43,753 nucleotides of DNA from JACKOB01 sp024234575 (GCA_051208035.1 JBPJFZ010000022.1:1-43753), one strand, 5' to 3'; positions 1-9,555 are shown, counted from the stretch's first letter. Numbers and translations are program-made. The notes: generated by a model not told the origin, from the letters alone.

Positions 1-60
1 TTTAATCCCTTTGGCCGCCTCCTTTGCGAAAGCTTCAAGTTCTTTCTTGTTCATTTGCAT
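1..60 (-). CDS. IS256-family transposase, N-terminal fragment (runs off the left edge)
   Basis: Only the first 20 codons are visible: MQMNKKELEAFAKEAAKGIK, reading leftwards. The pattern (lysine-rich start, LEAFAKEAAKGIK) is typical of the N-terminus of IS256-family (mutator-type) DDE transposases. An AAGGA box lies about 7 nt before the ATG at 60. A sequence of the type ACACAAAATTAGTTAC at about 105-120 resembles the outer inverted repeat of such elements. The catalytic DDE residues are outside the window, so the family call rests on the N-terminus and the end sequence only. Confidence 0.6.
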   Translation of the reverse strand, partial: MQMNKKELEAFAKEAAKGIK

Positions 61-120
61 CTGCCTATCCTTAATTCTCAATAGAGTAATTGTTGATAGG
101 CAGTTACACAAAATTAGTTA
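61..120 (-). mobile_element. Outer end of an IS256-type insertion sequence
   Basis: Upstream of the transposase start, read on the minus strand, lies TAACTAATTTTGTGTAACTG, similar to terminal repeats of IS256-family elements. It abuts and probably includes the hsdR stop codon at 118-120. The element therefore sits at the very 3' end of hsdR and separates it from whatever followed. The exact boundary and target duplication cannot be fixed without the other end. Confidence 0.45.
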
Positions 121-3027
121 CAGTCTCGCGATATAGACTGCTCGCACTCCTTCCCGCAAGTTGTCCAGGTTTTCTTTCGCTTTGGTTGTGCTCACTCCTT
201 GATAATAGATTAAGTCTTTTTGTTTATACTTCATCACCGAACGCAACTGCGTTCGGGTGTGTTCTAATGCTTCAATACTTAAGTTATCCCAGTAAGTGGC
301 TGAGCGTACTTTTTCTATTTCTGCATCTTTTTGACGAACGGCCTGTATATTCACCGCGAGCTTTTCAATCAAAGCAAGCAGTTCACCTTTTCCATCTTCC
401 AGACAAGAGGCTTGCTGAATAAAGCAGGTTTCTATTTCGGCGATTAATCTATCTAGCTTGATTGCATCCTGATCTCTTAACACGCGGACCCCCATCAAAG
501 GCGCAAGCGTATCTAATAGCAATTTTTGCGTATGGGCACCGAAGCTTTGCAATGCATTTGTTTGTTGCAATGTGTGCACATTTCGTAGTTCGCGCTTTAC
601 CGCAATGCTACTTTCAGGTAAGTCATTTAGGTCTGCTTTTATTAAAGCAATCGCCGTATCAAAGGCCTTAGCATTGTTCGTTTTTAGGGCCGCTTGCGCT
701 AAGCCAATGCGCGTCTCGAAACAACTTTGCAATAACGACTTACTAGTACCACCTTCTGCTTCAACATACTCTTCATCAAAATAGGCAAAATTAGAATAGT
801 GGTCGAAGATAACAAACTCGGTTTTATGTTTTCCAGGGCCAAACAGGTTTTCACATAAACGCGTGCCACGCCCAATCATTTGCCAAAATTTCACCCAGGA
901 TTTAACGGGTTTAGCAAAGACTAAATTAACCACTTCGGGCACATCAATACCGGTGTCTAACATATCGACCGAGATGGCAATTCTGAAATCGTTATCGCCT
1001 TTCTTGAACTCTTTAATCAAGGTTTCGACTTTCGGTACTTTGTTATGAATAACCTTACAGACTTTTGAGCCGTATTGCGGGTAGAGCTTACAAAACAGTT
1101 TTTCCAAGTGCTCTGCATGATCCTGTCGTTGAGCAAAAATAATAGTTTTACCGACCAATGAATTAGTCGCATCTTTGAAGCCATTATTCATGAGGTTTTC
1201 AAGGATGATGCGGTCAGTATCTTCACTGAATATTTTACGACCAATGTCTTTACCAGCTATACGCGTGTTTTTCGCCTCGTCTTCTCCCAGGTCTTCTTCC
1301 AGTTGACGCTGCTGATCTTCAGTTAGATCATTGTAGTGAATACCATCACGCAGAAATTCGGTGGTCATATCTTTGACTTTGAAACTGCTTAGATAAGGCG
1401 GTTCATTATTGATAGCCGCATCAAGCCCGAACTCAAAGGTTGGATCAGTCGATTCGCAACCGAAAAGATCAAAAGTATTTCTAGCAATAAACTTAACAGG
1501 CGTGGCCGTTAAGCCTACTTGAAGCGCATCGAAATATTCAAAAAGATCACGGTATTTGTTGTAGACACTTCGATGAGATTCGTCGGCAATTATAAGATCG
1601 AAAAAGCCAATATCTAACTGATGAAAACGCCCCATCATGCCTGGGTACGTTCCGATATAAATTCGTGCTGTTTGGTCTATTTGGTTTTTCTCACCAATCA
1701 CACAACGCGGCTCTGATGGCAAAAAGTTTTTGAAGGCATCATCGGCCTGGACACGCAATTCTTTTCGATCACATAAAAACAGTACTCGCTTACCCCAACT
1801 GCCCCTTAGGAGCAATTCAGCCAATGCGATGGAGACTCGCGTTTTACCCGTGCCCGTTGCTTGAACGATCAAGGCTTTACGACGCTGAGACTGAAAATGA
1901 TGAGCAATCGTTTTGATTGCTTCTATTTGATACGGACGACCTGCAATACTGATATCTGGGTTTAATTGTTCGATATCAGCCTTACGATACTGTCGTTGAT
2001 AGAGCAAATATTCGAGGCTGTCTTGACTGTAGAACCCATAAACTTCACGCGGCGTACTATATTGCTCGTCATCCCAAATATAAGTTTCGTAGCCGTTACT
2101 GTAAAAAAGCACTGGGCGACGTTTACCCATTTTAACTAAGGCATCGGCATAAAGGCGTGCCTGTTCACGCCCCGCATGAACACTTGTATTGCCACTGCGC
2201 TTCGCTTCAATAATTGCGATGGGTTCGCCATCAGCACCCAAAAGTGCATAATCGATATAGCCTTTGCCGCTGGCCGAATCCATATGTGTCACAGGCATTT
2301 CCATGACGACCTGCTCTTTATTTGATATATCCCAGCCTGCCTGCACTAACATGACGTCGATCATCATGTGGCGCGTTTTAGCTTCGTCCCACTCTAAAGA
2401 GTCTGCGACTGATTCGCTCTTGGCTTTCTTCAGTGACTGCTCGGCTTCAGTTGGCTTAACACGCTCGGTGAGTTTCTTAGCACGTTCTTTGTCTAGCGCT
2501 TCAATTAAGTCATCGACTTCTTCCGCTTTCTTGTCTAGTGCACTTTTATATTGGGATACAGTTTGCTTCAGATTCTTAAGTTCTGAGTTTGGGTCTGAAA
2601 TATTGGAAAATTCAGTGATATCTGACTTACGCAAGCCATAGTATTTGATGCCCATATAGGCAGCTAACTGGTGAGCTGTACCTAAAGCTACCGAGGCCGC
2701 TCGCACATCTCCCTCTGCACCATGCGCTGTGTCGTTACCTTGCACACGTAAGAAATTTAATTGATGTAACAGTGATCGGTCGACACTGGCTTCAAAACTT
2801 CGGTCACGTATTAATTCGTTAAAGGTTGATCTTGGCATTTGTGGAAGCTTTTCTTCACCATAAATGCTTTTCGTTAACTCTTCTGCAAAACTGCGCAGCC
2901 GTGTTAAGGCGCTGCCCGGATCAATATGCATTACGGCTTCTGCCAAGCCACCCAGATTTGCTAACACAGGATTATGCTTGCGTAAGAATTCGAAGTTTTG
3001 TGATTTCATAAAAATTATTCTGTCCAT
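118..3027 (-). CDS. hsdR: Type I restriction enzyme R subunit (EcoEI-like HsdR)
   Basis: Motor and nuclease subunit of a Type I restriction-modification complex; it translocates DNA and cuts it when HsdM/HsdS find an unmodified site. The 969 residues contain, in order: a DUF4145-like helical N-terminus (about 1-130), a charged coiled coil (about 150-210), the HSDR_N nuclease fold with YIDYALLG and IIEAKRSG (the D...ExK signature), an SF2 helicase with Walker A ATGTGKT, ADESHRS, GLTATP and QMIGRGTRL, and a helical C-terminal region. The start at 3027 is the longest; an in-frame ATG at 3009 is also possible. It lies 31 nt downstream of the sigma-54 regulator, same strand, so probably one transcript. 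No hsdM or hsdS is visible; they may lie beyond the insertion sequence on the left. The C-terminus ends at the insertion-sequence edge, so a few native residues may be lost. Confidence 0.9.
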   Translation of the reverse strand: MDRIIFMKSQNFEFLRKHNPVLANLGGLAEAVMHIDPGSALTRLRSFAEELTKSIYGEEKLPQMPRSTFNELIRDRSFEASVDRSLLHQLNFLRVQGNDTAHGAEGDVRAASVALGTAHQLAAYMGIKYYGLRKSDITEFSNISDPNSELKNLKQTVSQYKSALDKKAEEVDDLIEALDKERAKKLTERVKPTEAEQSLKKAKSESVADSLEWDEAKTRHMMIDVMLVQAGWDISNKEQVVMEMPVTHMDSASGKGYIDYALLGADGEPIAIIEAKRSGNTSVHAGREQARLYADALVKMGKRRPVLFYSNGYETYIWDDEQYSTPREVYGFYSQDSLEYLLYQRQYRKADIEQLNPDISIAGRPYQIEAIKTIAHHFQSQRRKALIVQATGTGKTRVSIALAELLLRGSWGKRVLFLCDRKELRVQADDAFKNFLPSEPRCVIGEKNQIDQTARIYIGTYPGMMGRFHQLDIGFFDLIIADESHRSVYNKYRDLFEYFDALQVGLTATPVKFIARNTFDLFGCESTDPTFEFGLDAAINNEPPYLSSFKVKDMTTEFLRDGIHYNDLTEDQQRQLEEDLGEDEAKNTRIAGKDIGRKIFSEDTDRIILENLMNNGFKDATNSLVGKTIIFAQRQDHAEHLEKLFCKLYPQYGSKVCKVIHNKVPKVETLIKEFKKGDNDFRIAISVDMLDTGIDVPEVVNLVFAKPVKSWVKFWQMIGRGTRLCENLFGPGKHKTEFVIFDHYSNFAYFDEEYVEAEGGTSKSLLQSCFETRIGLAQAALKTNNAKAFDTAIALIKADLNDLPESSIAVKRELRNVHTLQQTNALQSFGAHTQKLLLDTLAPLMGVRVLRDQDAIKLDRLIAEIETCFIQQASCLEDGKGELLALIEKLAVNIQAVRQKDAEIEKVRSATYWDNLSIEALEHTRTQLRSVMKYKQKDLIYYQGVSTTKAKENLDNLREGVRAVYIARL

Positions 3028-3058
3028 AGCAACTCTATAGCGAGAGTTGTGCCAAGTT

Positions 3059-4570
3059 TTATTGTAGGTCTAACTTTTCCATCCAGTTCGTTAAGGTTTG
3101 ATAATTTGTAAGACCCAAAAGGCTCGCGGCTTTCTTCTTATTACCCGCTGTTTTTTCTAACGCTTCTTGTATATATTTTTCTTTTAAATCTTCGATAACA
3201 GCAAGTATATCAATGCCTTTACCTAATTCAGGCCAGGCATATTCTTGTTTTTTTACAGGAGGCTTTAATAATGCTTCACGCATATCCTCTTCGCTTATTT
3301 CTTTGGCATTCGACCAGATAGAAGCGCGTAGTAATGCTCCATGTAGTTCTCTTACATTACCCGGCCAAGCATAGGAAAGTATAATTTTCTTTGCTTTTAC
3401 AGAAATTATTTTATTTTTATAATTAACTTGGCTGGCCGCCTTATGGTTGATGTCATTCAGTAAATGATCGGCAAGAAACAAAACATCGCCTTCTCGCTTT
3501 CTCAATGGCGGTAGTGTGATCACACCAATGGCAATACGATAATAGAGATCCATCCGGAAGTGGCCATTGGCAACTTCTTCACCCAAGTCACGATTCGTCG
3601 CTGCAATCACACGCACATCGACCTTAATCGTTTGCGCTTCACCCACCCGGTTAAATTCTCCAGATTGAAGCACGCGCAGCAATCTTACTTGAGCCGCTTC
3701 GGGCAATTCACCAAATTCATCGAGAAAAATAGTGCCTTCATGCGCCGCTTCAAAGAAACCTTTCTTGCTAGCTACTGCACCACTAAAGGCACCTTTTGCA
3801 TGACCAAACAATTCTGAATCTATTAAGTCTTTTGGTAAAGCACCGCAGTTCACGACTATAAGCGGTTTATTTCTTCGGGCACTCGCGTTATGAATTGCTT
3901 TGGCAAACAACTCTTTCCCCGTTCCGGACTCACCTAAAATAAGTGCAGGCACATCACGTTGTGCAATCGCTTGCGCCTTATCTATTATTTTCTTCATGGC
4001 GGGGTTACGCGTAATGATGTCGGCAAAATCGGCATTGATAGGTGCTTCACCAGCAGCAATTTGCATTAGCTGTTTGTCTTGCTCTACGCGATGAGCAGGA
4101 ATAAATTCAGCGGCGATATCAAAAGGAATATCGACAAAGACCGCACCTTTACCTTGAGTCGATTGAATAAACTTTGCTTGGAACTTTGTTGTACCTAGTA
4201 GAATTGAAACGGCTGCCATTGCTGGCGTGCCTGGCGATAAATGTATAGCGAGCTTAAGTGATGACTTTTCTTGAAACAGTTTTGATAAACAGTCATCCAA
4301 AGCTTGATAGATTTCACCAAAATGAATTGGTGTACTCAAGGATACAATATGGGCTTTTGTCTTAATTGAATTAACGGTGTTTAGCCAGCTTACATAAACC
4401 GCAGTGTTTTCTTTAGATTGATCACAGAGGAGATGAAGCTCATCAAACTCCATTGTTTGAAGCCCCTCGGCAATCGGGCCAAGTTCATTTTCAACACTAG
4501 CTCCGCCTAACAAACCCGCCGCTTTTAAATCATTGTTGCCTAGCCAGGCTACTAATATTCGAAGAGCCAA
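3059..4570 (-). CDS. Sigma-54-dependent activator with CARF-like N-terminal domain (RtcR-like)
   Basis: Bacterial enhancer-binding protein, 503 residues. The N-terminus (about 1-165) has alternating beta/alpha segments (RILVAWLGNND, DELHLLCDQ, and the loop LAIHLSPGTPAMAAVSIL) that look like a CARF domain, as in RtcR. The AAA+ core has Walker A GESGTGKE, Walker B TIFLDEFGELP and R-finger-type motifs. The sigma-54-contacting loop reads GAFSGA instead of GAFTGA. A Fis-type helix-turn-helix (NKKKAASLLGLTNYQTLTNW) ends the protein. The start is TTG: an in-frame TGA lies just upstream and an AAGGA box sits 8 nt before it. Its gene precedes hsdR with a 31-nt gap. Known for RtcR: the CARF domain senses RNA-related ligands. 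Inferred: a nucleotide-type signal could switch on transcription of the restriction gene or another operon. Confidence 0.8.
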   Translation of the reverse strand: MALRILVAWLGNNDLKAAGLLGGASVENELGPIAEGLQTMEFDELHLLCDQSKENTAVYVSWLNTVNSIKTKAHIVSLSTPIHFGEIYQALDDCLSKLFQEKSSLKLAIHLSPGTPAMAAVSILLGTTKFQAKFIQSTQGKGAVFVDIPFDIAAEFIPAHRVEQDKQLMQIAAGEAPINADFADIITRNPAMKKIIDKAQAIAQRDVPALILGESGTGKELFAKAIHNASARRNKPLIVVNCGALPKDLIDSELFGHAKGAFSGAVASKKGFFEAAHEGTIFLDEFGELPEAAQVRLLRVLQSGEFNRVGEAQTIKVDVRVIAATNRDLGEEVANGHFRMDLYYRIAIGVITLPPLRKREGDVLFLADHLLNDINHKAASQVNYKNKIISVKAKKIILSYAWPGNVRELHGALLRASIWSNAKEISEEDMREALLKPPVKKQEYAWPELGKGIDILAVIEDLKEKYIQEALEKTAGNKKKAASLLGLTNYQTLTNWMEKLDLQ

Positions 4571-5181
4571 ATCGTTTCATCCTTTTCATATTAGAATATA
4601 GGATAGAACTATATTGCATAAGAATGATAAATATAATTTTTTTTAAGAATATATTTACAGTGCCCTACTACTACCTTGCGTAACAAAGTCACTTTCTTAT
4701 GCCTGCAGTCATCCCTGCGTGTTTGCATACTAGCCGGATGCCCCCCCCCAGTGAGTCTTATGACCGAACATTTCCAGTTCTTTAATTTGTGAAAAATAAC
4801 GGCGAAAAACACGGCATATGTGCAAGCCATAAATGGTTACCATTTCAAATCACTCAGGGCGGGTAATAAAGTTGTGGAAAACAAAGCATTAAAGTCGTTA
4901 ACAGGGTGATAATGCTGTTAACTACATTGCCGGTTTAGAAGATAAGCGGGCATGTTTAGGCAAAATAAACTATCGAAGGCAGATGAAGGCTTTTGAGTTA
5001 AAAGCGCGCATTATTAACCGGCGGTTAAATCGCTGACATTCGACCTAAAACGATCCTTTTGATTCTTTGAAATTACCCTCTGTTATGAACTACCCTTGGC
5101 TAACGCTAAAAATCTCTAATAAGCTATCAGGGTCCATTAGACCAGCACAGTAATACGCATGATATTAAAAGGTGGTGTGAG
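4571..5181. other. Intergenic region, 611 nt, with a decayed repeat
   Basis: No convincing gene. It should contain the promoter of the regulator/hsdR pair; no clear -24/-12 (GG/GC) element was found by eye. A G/C homopolymer (nine to ten C on the plus strand) lies at about 4741-4750. At 4984-5050 there is a sequence that recurs in diverged form at 7815-7928. Confidence 0.5.
4984..5050. repeat. Diverged repeat copy 1 (possible coding relic)
   Basis: The stretch from GAAGGCTTTTGAGTTAAAAG to CATTCGACCTAAAA matches 7815-7928 in the same orientation, at roughly 70 percent over the last 38 nt. Read on the minus strand, both copies give a similar peptide (F-K/R-S-N, then D-L, then A), which suggests two remnants of one former reading frame flanking the 5182-7511 gene pair. 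The identity of the parent gene is unknown. Confidence 0.35.
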
Positions 5182-5700
5182 ATGAGCTATGGTGTTATTG
5201 CCTATCGATGTGACATTGGCTATTCAGAAGGCTTGTTCGGAACAATAAAAAAATCTCAAATAAATCGGATACTAAAAACGTGCCAGGCAAGGCTAAATGA
5301 AATAGATAATACTTTTTGCGAAACGGTACGCACCTCCGATTTATTGGATGATTTCGTCGTAGGAAAGATAAATTATCCAGAATATGGATATCTCTATTGG
5401 TATGTCTTTGAGCAAATCTGTGCGTGCTTTGGCAATTGCCTGCCGAATAAAGCATGGTATCCCGCCGATATAACGCCACTATCAGAGCTGCCAAGCATCA
5501 AACCCTATTCTTTTAGCAACGCTTTTCTACCAATGCCAGATGACTTTCCTTTTGTTTATAAATGCGAGAAAAGTCTGTTCAAAAGCCTCATGCAAGAAGC
5601 CGAACTCGGCATTAAAGATTTGGCGCAATGTCGAGATTTAGAAAGATGGATCGCGTTCGCTTTAGCGGAAAATCAAGACTTGGTTTTTTTCTATTATTAA
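5182..5700 (+). CDS. Hypothetical protein, 172 aa (possibly DUF7691-like)
   Basis: Soluble protein with no signal peptide or membrane segment. The opening MSYGVIAYRCDI and the overall length recall a family of small proteins beginning MSYG that are often found beside immunity or toxin genes (DUF7691 type); this is recall, not a match I could verify. An AGGTGGTG purine stretch precedes the ATG. It faces the beta-propeller gene convergently, with 92 nt between the stops. Both genes sit between two diverged copies of the same relic sequence, so they may have arrived together. Function unknown. Confidence 0.55.
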   Translation: MSYGVIAYRCDIGYSEGLFGTIKKSQINRILKTCQARLNEIDNTFCETVRTSDLLDDFVVGKINYPEYGYLYWYVFEQICACFGNCLPNKAWYPADITPLSELPSIKPYSFSNAFLPMPDDFPFVYKCEKSLFKSLMQEAELGIKDLAQCRDLERWIAFALAENQDLVFFYY

Positions 5701-5792
5701 TTCTCAAGCGGTGCAGCGCACCACTTTGATATATTGTGGATGCTACTGATAAATAGCATCCACTGATACCCGATACAGCAATTATGGCTGTC

Positions 5793-7511
5793 TCATGCAT
5801 CACCGGAAAGTTGTTGTATAGAGACCATCCCATTGTCTAACCCAAAGGCGACTTGATCCTCGTTGATGACTAATGCACTAGTAGCACGGGGTTCTGTTAT
5901 TTCTGTGTTCACAATGTCGCCATTGTTACAGTCAAGGGTACAAATGGATCCGTCAGTCTTTTTCAAAAACAGCAATTGCCCGGGTATAGCCCAATCGAGA
6001 ATAGAATATCCATCAACATTCACTCTCCAACTTGGCGATGACTCATTTGAAAAATCAGGCTTTATACATTTGAAGAAAACCTTTTCATCAACCTCTTCCG
6101 CGATTAATAGTTTGTCTTTTGCGCTATTTATATAAGCAAAAGAGTAAATGCCGGCATTTCCTTCCTGGCCGCCAATCTGCTGCAATCTTGGATTAAACCA
6201 CTTACGGAAACGACTACCTAATATTCTGACACCATCTTCGGTTTCCCACACAGCAAGCACATTATAGAGGCCCAGCTTTTCAAATTGATACTGTTTTTGG
6301 CCATCATCAGAGTACTCTGATATGCATCCATTGCATCCTGTAGTAGTTGAAGAAACGAAGATGGTTCGATTATTGCTGGTCCGACAAGCACTACCAAATT
6401 TGTTCTTGAAGGAGGCGTCGGCCAGCTCTTCGTTAGTCTCGAAGTCAAGCAAAGTAGCCCCCTGCAACATAATAATCCAAACCACCCCATTGATTGAGGT
6501 TTCAATGACCGACTGGATATCTCTTATAAAAAAATCTTTGTTTCTACTTATAGGCTGGCCATTAATTTCTCTTTTGACAATATCAACATTGCTTACTGAA
6601 TAGAGATACTGGTCTTTACTTAATAAATAGGTTACTGGTGATAAATTTATCATTGGCGTTTGATAAAGAGCCTTATCACCTAGGGTAAGTAACCGAACCT
6701 TTTTATGTGTACTCACGGCAATCACACCATCGCTTTCTTTCGTGCAACAGCCCTTGACGTCTATTATTTCATCGCAAACAGTCCAGGTAGCAGTATCAAC
6801 AAAAATAAGTTTGCTAACGCCTTTTAGTGCAAGACAACCATCTATAAACAAGCCACCTAAAACGGTATAAATAGGCAGATCATTATGCGAGTGGAACACC
6901 TGTTGCTTGCTCTCGATATCATATACACAAACTTTCGCGACATTCCATTTCCCGACTTCTGTAACGGTGACATAGCGATCATCACAACTAATAGACAGTG
7001 ACTCACCATTGGTCTCAAGTGTTGCTATAAGAGATGACTTCGGTTTTTTCATGGATAAGTCCCACATGTGGACCTTCTTATCACCTGTCGCAAAGATATG
7101 ATCACTATTGTGAGAATAGGCAATAGCTTGAATAGCCGCCCGGCATCCTTTTAGTTCATATTCAAGGCTACCATCAAGATTAATCAGTAAAAGCTTTGTT
7201 TCATCAGAGACGGCTAACTGGTGCCCTTTGCTCTCGATGACAGCAGCCGGAGAAGACAAGGCGTAAACTATGCAGACTTCCTTTAAATTCAGGTCATAAG
7301 TAACTAGGCTGTTATCCTGGTTGCTGTATGCGAGCGTGTTTTCGTCAACGAAATGGATATCAGTATCCGCTGCAGTCTCAACGTCAAGCGTCGTGACTTC
7401 TCCGTTTAGTGTGTTGATAGTTTCTATTGTCTGGTTACTTTTCGCTAAAGCTAGCAAAGACCCGGAAGGAGAGAGCGCAAAGACTCTATTTTCTGTCACG
7501 TAATTAATCAT
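5793..7511 (-). CDS. WD40-like beta-propeller protein
   Basis: About 572 residues of repeated beta-strand blocks. The clearest WD-type repeat is IQAIAYSHNSDHIFATGDKK followed by VHMWDLS; others are weaker (VFALSPSGSLLALAKS, LSISCDDRYVTVTEVGKW). No signal peptide, transmembrane segment or second domain was seen, so it is probably a cytoplasmic scaffold. The ATG at 7511 was chosen over a TTG at 7550 because an AGG precedes it and no better start is visible. Function and partners are unknown; the neighbour facing it (5182-5700) is the only gene within 500 nt. Confidence 0.65.
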   Translation of the reverse strand: MINYVTENRVFALSPSGSLLALAKSNQTIETINTLNGEVTTLDVETAADTDIHFVDENTLAYSNQDNSLVTYDLNLKEVCIVYALSSPAAVIESKGHQLAVSDETKLLLINLDGSLEYELKGCRAAIQAIAYSHNSDHIFATGDKKVHMWDLSMKKPKSSLIATLETNGESLSISCDDRYVTVTEVGKWNVAKVCVYDIESKQQVFHSHNDLPIYTVLGGLFIDGCLALKGVSKLIFVDTATWTVCDEIIDVKGCCTKESDGVIAVSTHKKVRLLTLGDKALYQTPMINLSPVTYLLSKDQYLYSVSNVDIVKREINGQPISRNKDFFIRDIQSVIETSINGVVWIIMLQGATLLDFETNEELADASFKNKFGSACRTSNNRTIFVSSTTTGCNGCISEYSDDGQKQYQFEKLGLYNVLAVWETEDGVRILGSRFRKWFNPRLQQIGGQEGNAGIYSFAYINSAKDKLLIAEEVDEKVFFKCIKPDFSNESSPSWRVNVDGYSILDWAIPGQLLFLKKTDGSICTLDCNNGDIVNTEITEPRATSALVINEDQVAFGLDNGMVSIQQLSGDA

Positions 7512-8072
7512 ACCTAACCCTGAAATTCTATTGTTTGTCGAATTAAACAACCTTGCTCTATTATGGCATTATGTTGGTAAGAAGCACTTATTTGAACTTA
7601 TAGAGTTCTCGCCTGGTAGAAACTTATTCTGTTCGCCACTGGGACTGAGGTATCGAATGACATATTGAACTTCAGAAATAGTTAATTCCGGATTAGTAGA
7701 TCCAACATTTAATAAGAGATAAATAACGCTCAGAAAAGTGGTATAAAGGCTTCACTTAGGCACTTTACAGAAAAGCAAAAACGTTGGCTTTTGCTCACCC
7801 CCCAATGTCTAGGTGGAAGGCGTTTTGAGTTTAAAGCGAACCTCTTTAAAGTTAGATAAAGCTCAGGCTGATGAACGCAGCGATTGAAATATTTATCGGC
7901 AATTAAATCTTTAGTATTCGATTTAAAAATTCAAAAGCCCTATCAGCTCAACACTGACAGAGCGTTTCTTATTGTTCAGAAATAGTTCAATCTGACTCCA
8001 TTAGCTACCATCCTAACCAAGCCCCCAGACTTATCGCATCATGATTCCTCAGAAATTTACTTTTAGGTCCCC
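7512..8072. other. Intergenic region, 561 nt, no gene seen
   Basis: No reading frame with credible coding character. It should hold the promoter of the beta-propeller gene and the terminator region of the 8073 gene. It contains the second copy of the diverged repeat (7815-7928). Otherwise nothing recognised. Confidence 0.5.
7815..7928. repeat. Diverged repeat copy 2 (possible coding relic)
   Basis: Matches 4984-5050: GAAGGCGTTTTGAGTTTAAA at one end and ATTCGATTTAAAA at the other, with extra sequence between the conserved blocks. Same orientation as copy 1. See the entry for that copy. Confidence 0.35.
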
Positions 8073-8411
8073 CTAAATATCGGATTCGTCGCCAGCTAAA
8101 TCTGGTGCACTAAAGCGCGATGGCGACACATTTCCCAAAATCGCTATGAGCTCCTGTGGCGGGTGTTGCGAGCTGCCAGAGTTTATATCATTTGCCGGAT
8201 CCACACGAAAAACTGCTACGCATCTGTTCTGGCTGACGGCATCAACTAGCTCTTCATCTGTTTGGCACCTGTACACAAACTTTCCACAGTCATCACACGA
8301 GCGAATGCCTGCATTTTCAGTTGGCTTTAAAGACTCCCATTTTCTGTCACACCGGAATCGGAAAATACAATTTCTTATACCCAACTGGGTGTATTTTTTC
8401 TGTTTACTCAT
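8073..8411 (-). CDS. Small cysteine-rich (putative zinc-binding) hypothetical protein
   Basis: 112 residues starting MSKQKKYTQLG. The conserved-looking core runs from FRCDRKWESLKPTENAGIRS to CDDCGKFVYRC and later QNRCVAVF; the cysteines suggest a zinc ribbon. Similar short proteins with the C..W..L.PT.....R.C..C pattern occur in many proteobacteria without a known role. The start at 8411 is preferred over an upstream in-frame ATG because an AGGGGG box lies about 7 nt before it. No partner gene is adjacent. Confidence 0.6.
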   Translation of the reverse strand: MSKQKKYTQLGIRNCIFRFRCDRKWESLKPTENAGIRSCDDCGKFVYRCQTDEELVDAVSQNRCVAVFRVDPANDINSGSSQHPPQELIAILGNVSPSRFSAPDLAGDESDI

Positions 8412-8653
8412 GGCGCACCCCCTTGCTTGCTTCTTCCATAAAAAAGGTGAAAAGCCAAGCACTGCCTCGTGATTAGTCGCTTTTTACCTAGGGTTAATTA
8501 ATTAGATATCAGTTAAATGATGAATCGTTATTAGTATAGTGAGTTCACGAAAATTTACCCATAAACAGTCTCACCAATCAAGCCTCAAATTAATTGCGCC
8601 GTCATAATCTGACAGCAAAATAAAGCCCCCATCTACAACAAAAACGAAAATAG

Positions 8654-9376
8654 TTAAGAGGCTAACTCTACAACCTTATCCTCTACAATACTTTTTGCTA
8701 GAGACAGAATACAAAGCATCACAAGGGCATAACGCACTGTATACCCTCTATTTTTCGCCTTTGCGGGCTGCGGGGCCTGAAATTTTAGAGTTGCCGTGCC
8801 AAGCGGATATTTGTATCTCGTACCTGGCTCACCAGCAGAGATGACGACTCGTTGAGACGTTCCACCAATAAGACGACGCCACTCAGAAACTTGCTCTGAT
8901 GGTGAAAGTTCGGAATAGAAGCTGGGGGTCACTTCTATATAAACGTTGCAGTCTCGTATGTTTTTAAGCGCCCATTGCACAAACACAACTGACTCCTTAG
9001 CTGACTTTAACCATACATGTCCGTCACCGGCCCGATGATTTTTAAAGAAGAATATTAACGCATGTCGAGTTTCCTGAAAGAAATCTGATGAAAGAAGTCG
9101 CTTTTGCACTGCTAAAAAAATATTTTGTGCAACTTTTCGTTCCGCCTCGGAGGCGGGATGGGGGATCCTAATAATGCGTTCAACGATACGCCCTTTGTAA
9201 ACAAGGTTGGCACTACCATAAACCCGCGGCCGAATATGTCTAAAAGACTTCGACTTTTTCCGCGTAGGCCGCAAAACGACCTTGGAGTATGCTTTTTCGA
9301 AGGATTCATATTCTCCGCTCGCTAGGTTAAAAGTACGAACAATATCAGTTGTCTGGTTCTTTTTTGCGACCGCCAT
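8654..9376 (-). CDS. Hypothetical basic protein, 240 aa
   Basis: No family recognised. The N-terminal third is rich in lysine and arginine (PTRKKSKSFRHIRPRVYG); a hydrophobic stretch near the C-terminus (YALVMLCILSLAKS) could be a short membrane segment. The ATG at 9376 was chosen over the in-frame TTG at 9394. A strong inverted repeat (9398-9434) lies about 20 nt upstream and may be a terminator for upstream transcription or part of the leader of this gene. It is the last of four minus-strand genes that begin with rmuC. Confidence 0.55.
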   Translation of the reverse strand: MAVAKKNQTTDIVRTFNLASGEYESFEKAYSKVVLRPTRKKSKSFRHIRPRVYGSANLVYKGRIVERIIRIPHPASEAERKVAQNIFLAVQKRLLSSDFFQETRHALIFFFKNHRAGDGHVWLKSAKESVVFVQWALKNIRDCNVYIEVTPSFYSELSPSEQVSEWRRLIGGTSQRVVISAGEPGTRYKYPLGTATLKFQAPQPAKAKNRGYTVRYALVMLCILSLAKSIVEDKVVELAS

Positions 9377-9397
9377 GACCCCCGCTACCAACAAAGT

Positions 9398-9434
9398 AAA
9401 GGCAGATCAATACATTATTGATCTGCCTTTTTTG
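9398..9434 (+). terminator. Hairpin, terminator-like (14-bp perfect stem)
   Basis: AAAGGCAGATCAAT, loop ACATT, then ATTGATCTGCCTTT followed by TTTTG on the plus strand. The T-run favours termination of rightward transcription, yet no rightward gene ends nearby. On the minus strand it lies just before the 9376 start codon and could attenuate or insulate that gene. Confidence 0.6.
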
Positions 9435-9555
9435 TTTGTGCCTCAGAAATTTAAGACCCATGCTCTACCAAGACGTTTCGGTGCCAATCGATATCTGTCT
9501 GGTTAAAATCGTCAGCAAGCGAAAAGATTCTTCTAGAATACGAATGCAATCTAAA

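Noticed and set aside
118..4570. hsdM/hsdS in or next to the restriction locus
   Set aside because: No methylase (NPPY/DPPY) or specificity-domain frame in this part; if present they lie left of the window.
4609..4830. 73-aa minus-strand frame upstream of the regulator
   Set aside because: No ribosome site, odd composition, crosses a C homopolymer; probably the promoter region.
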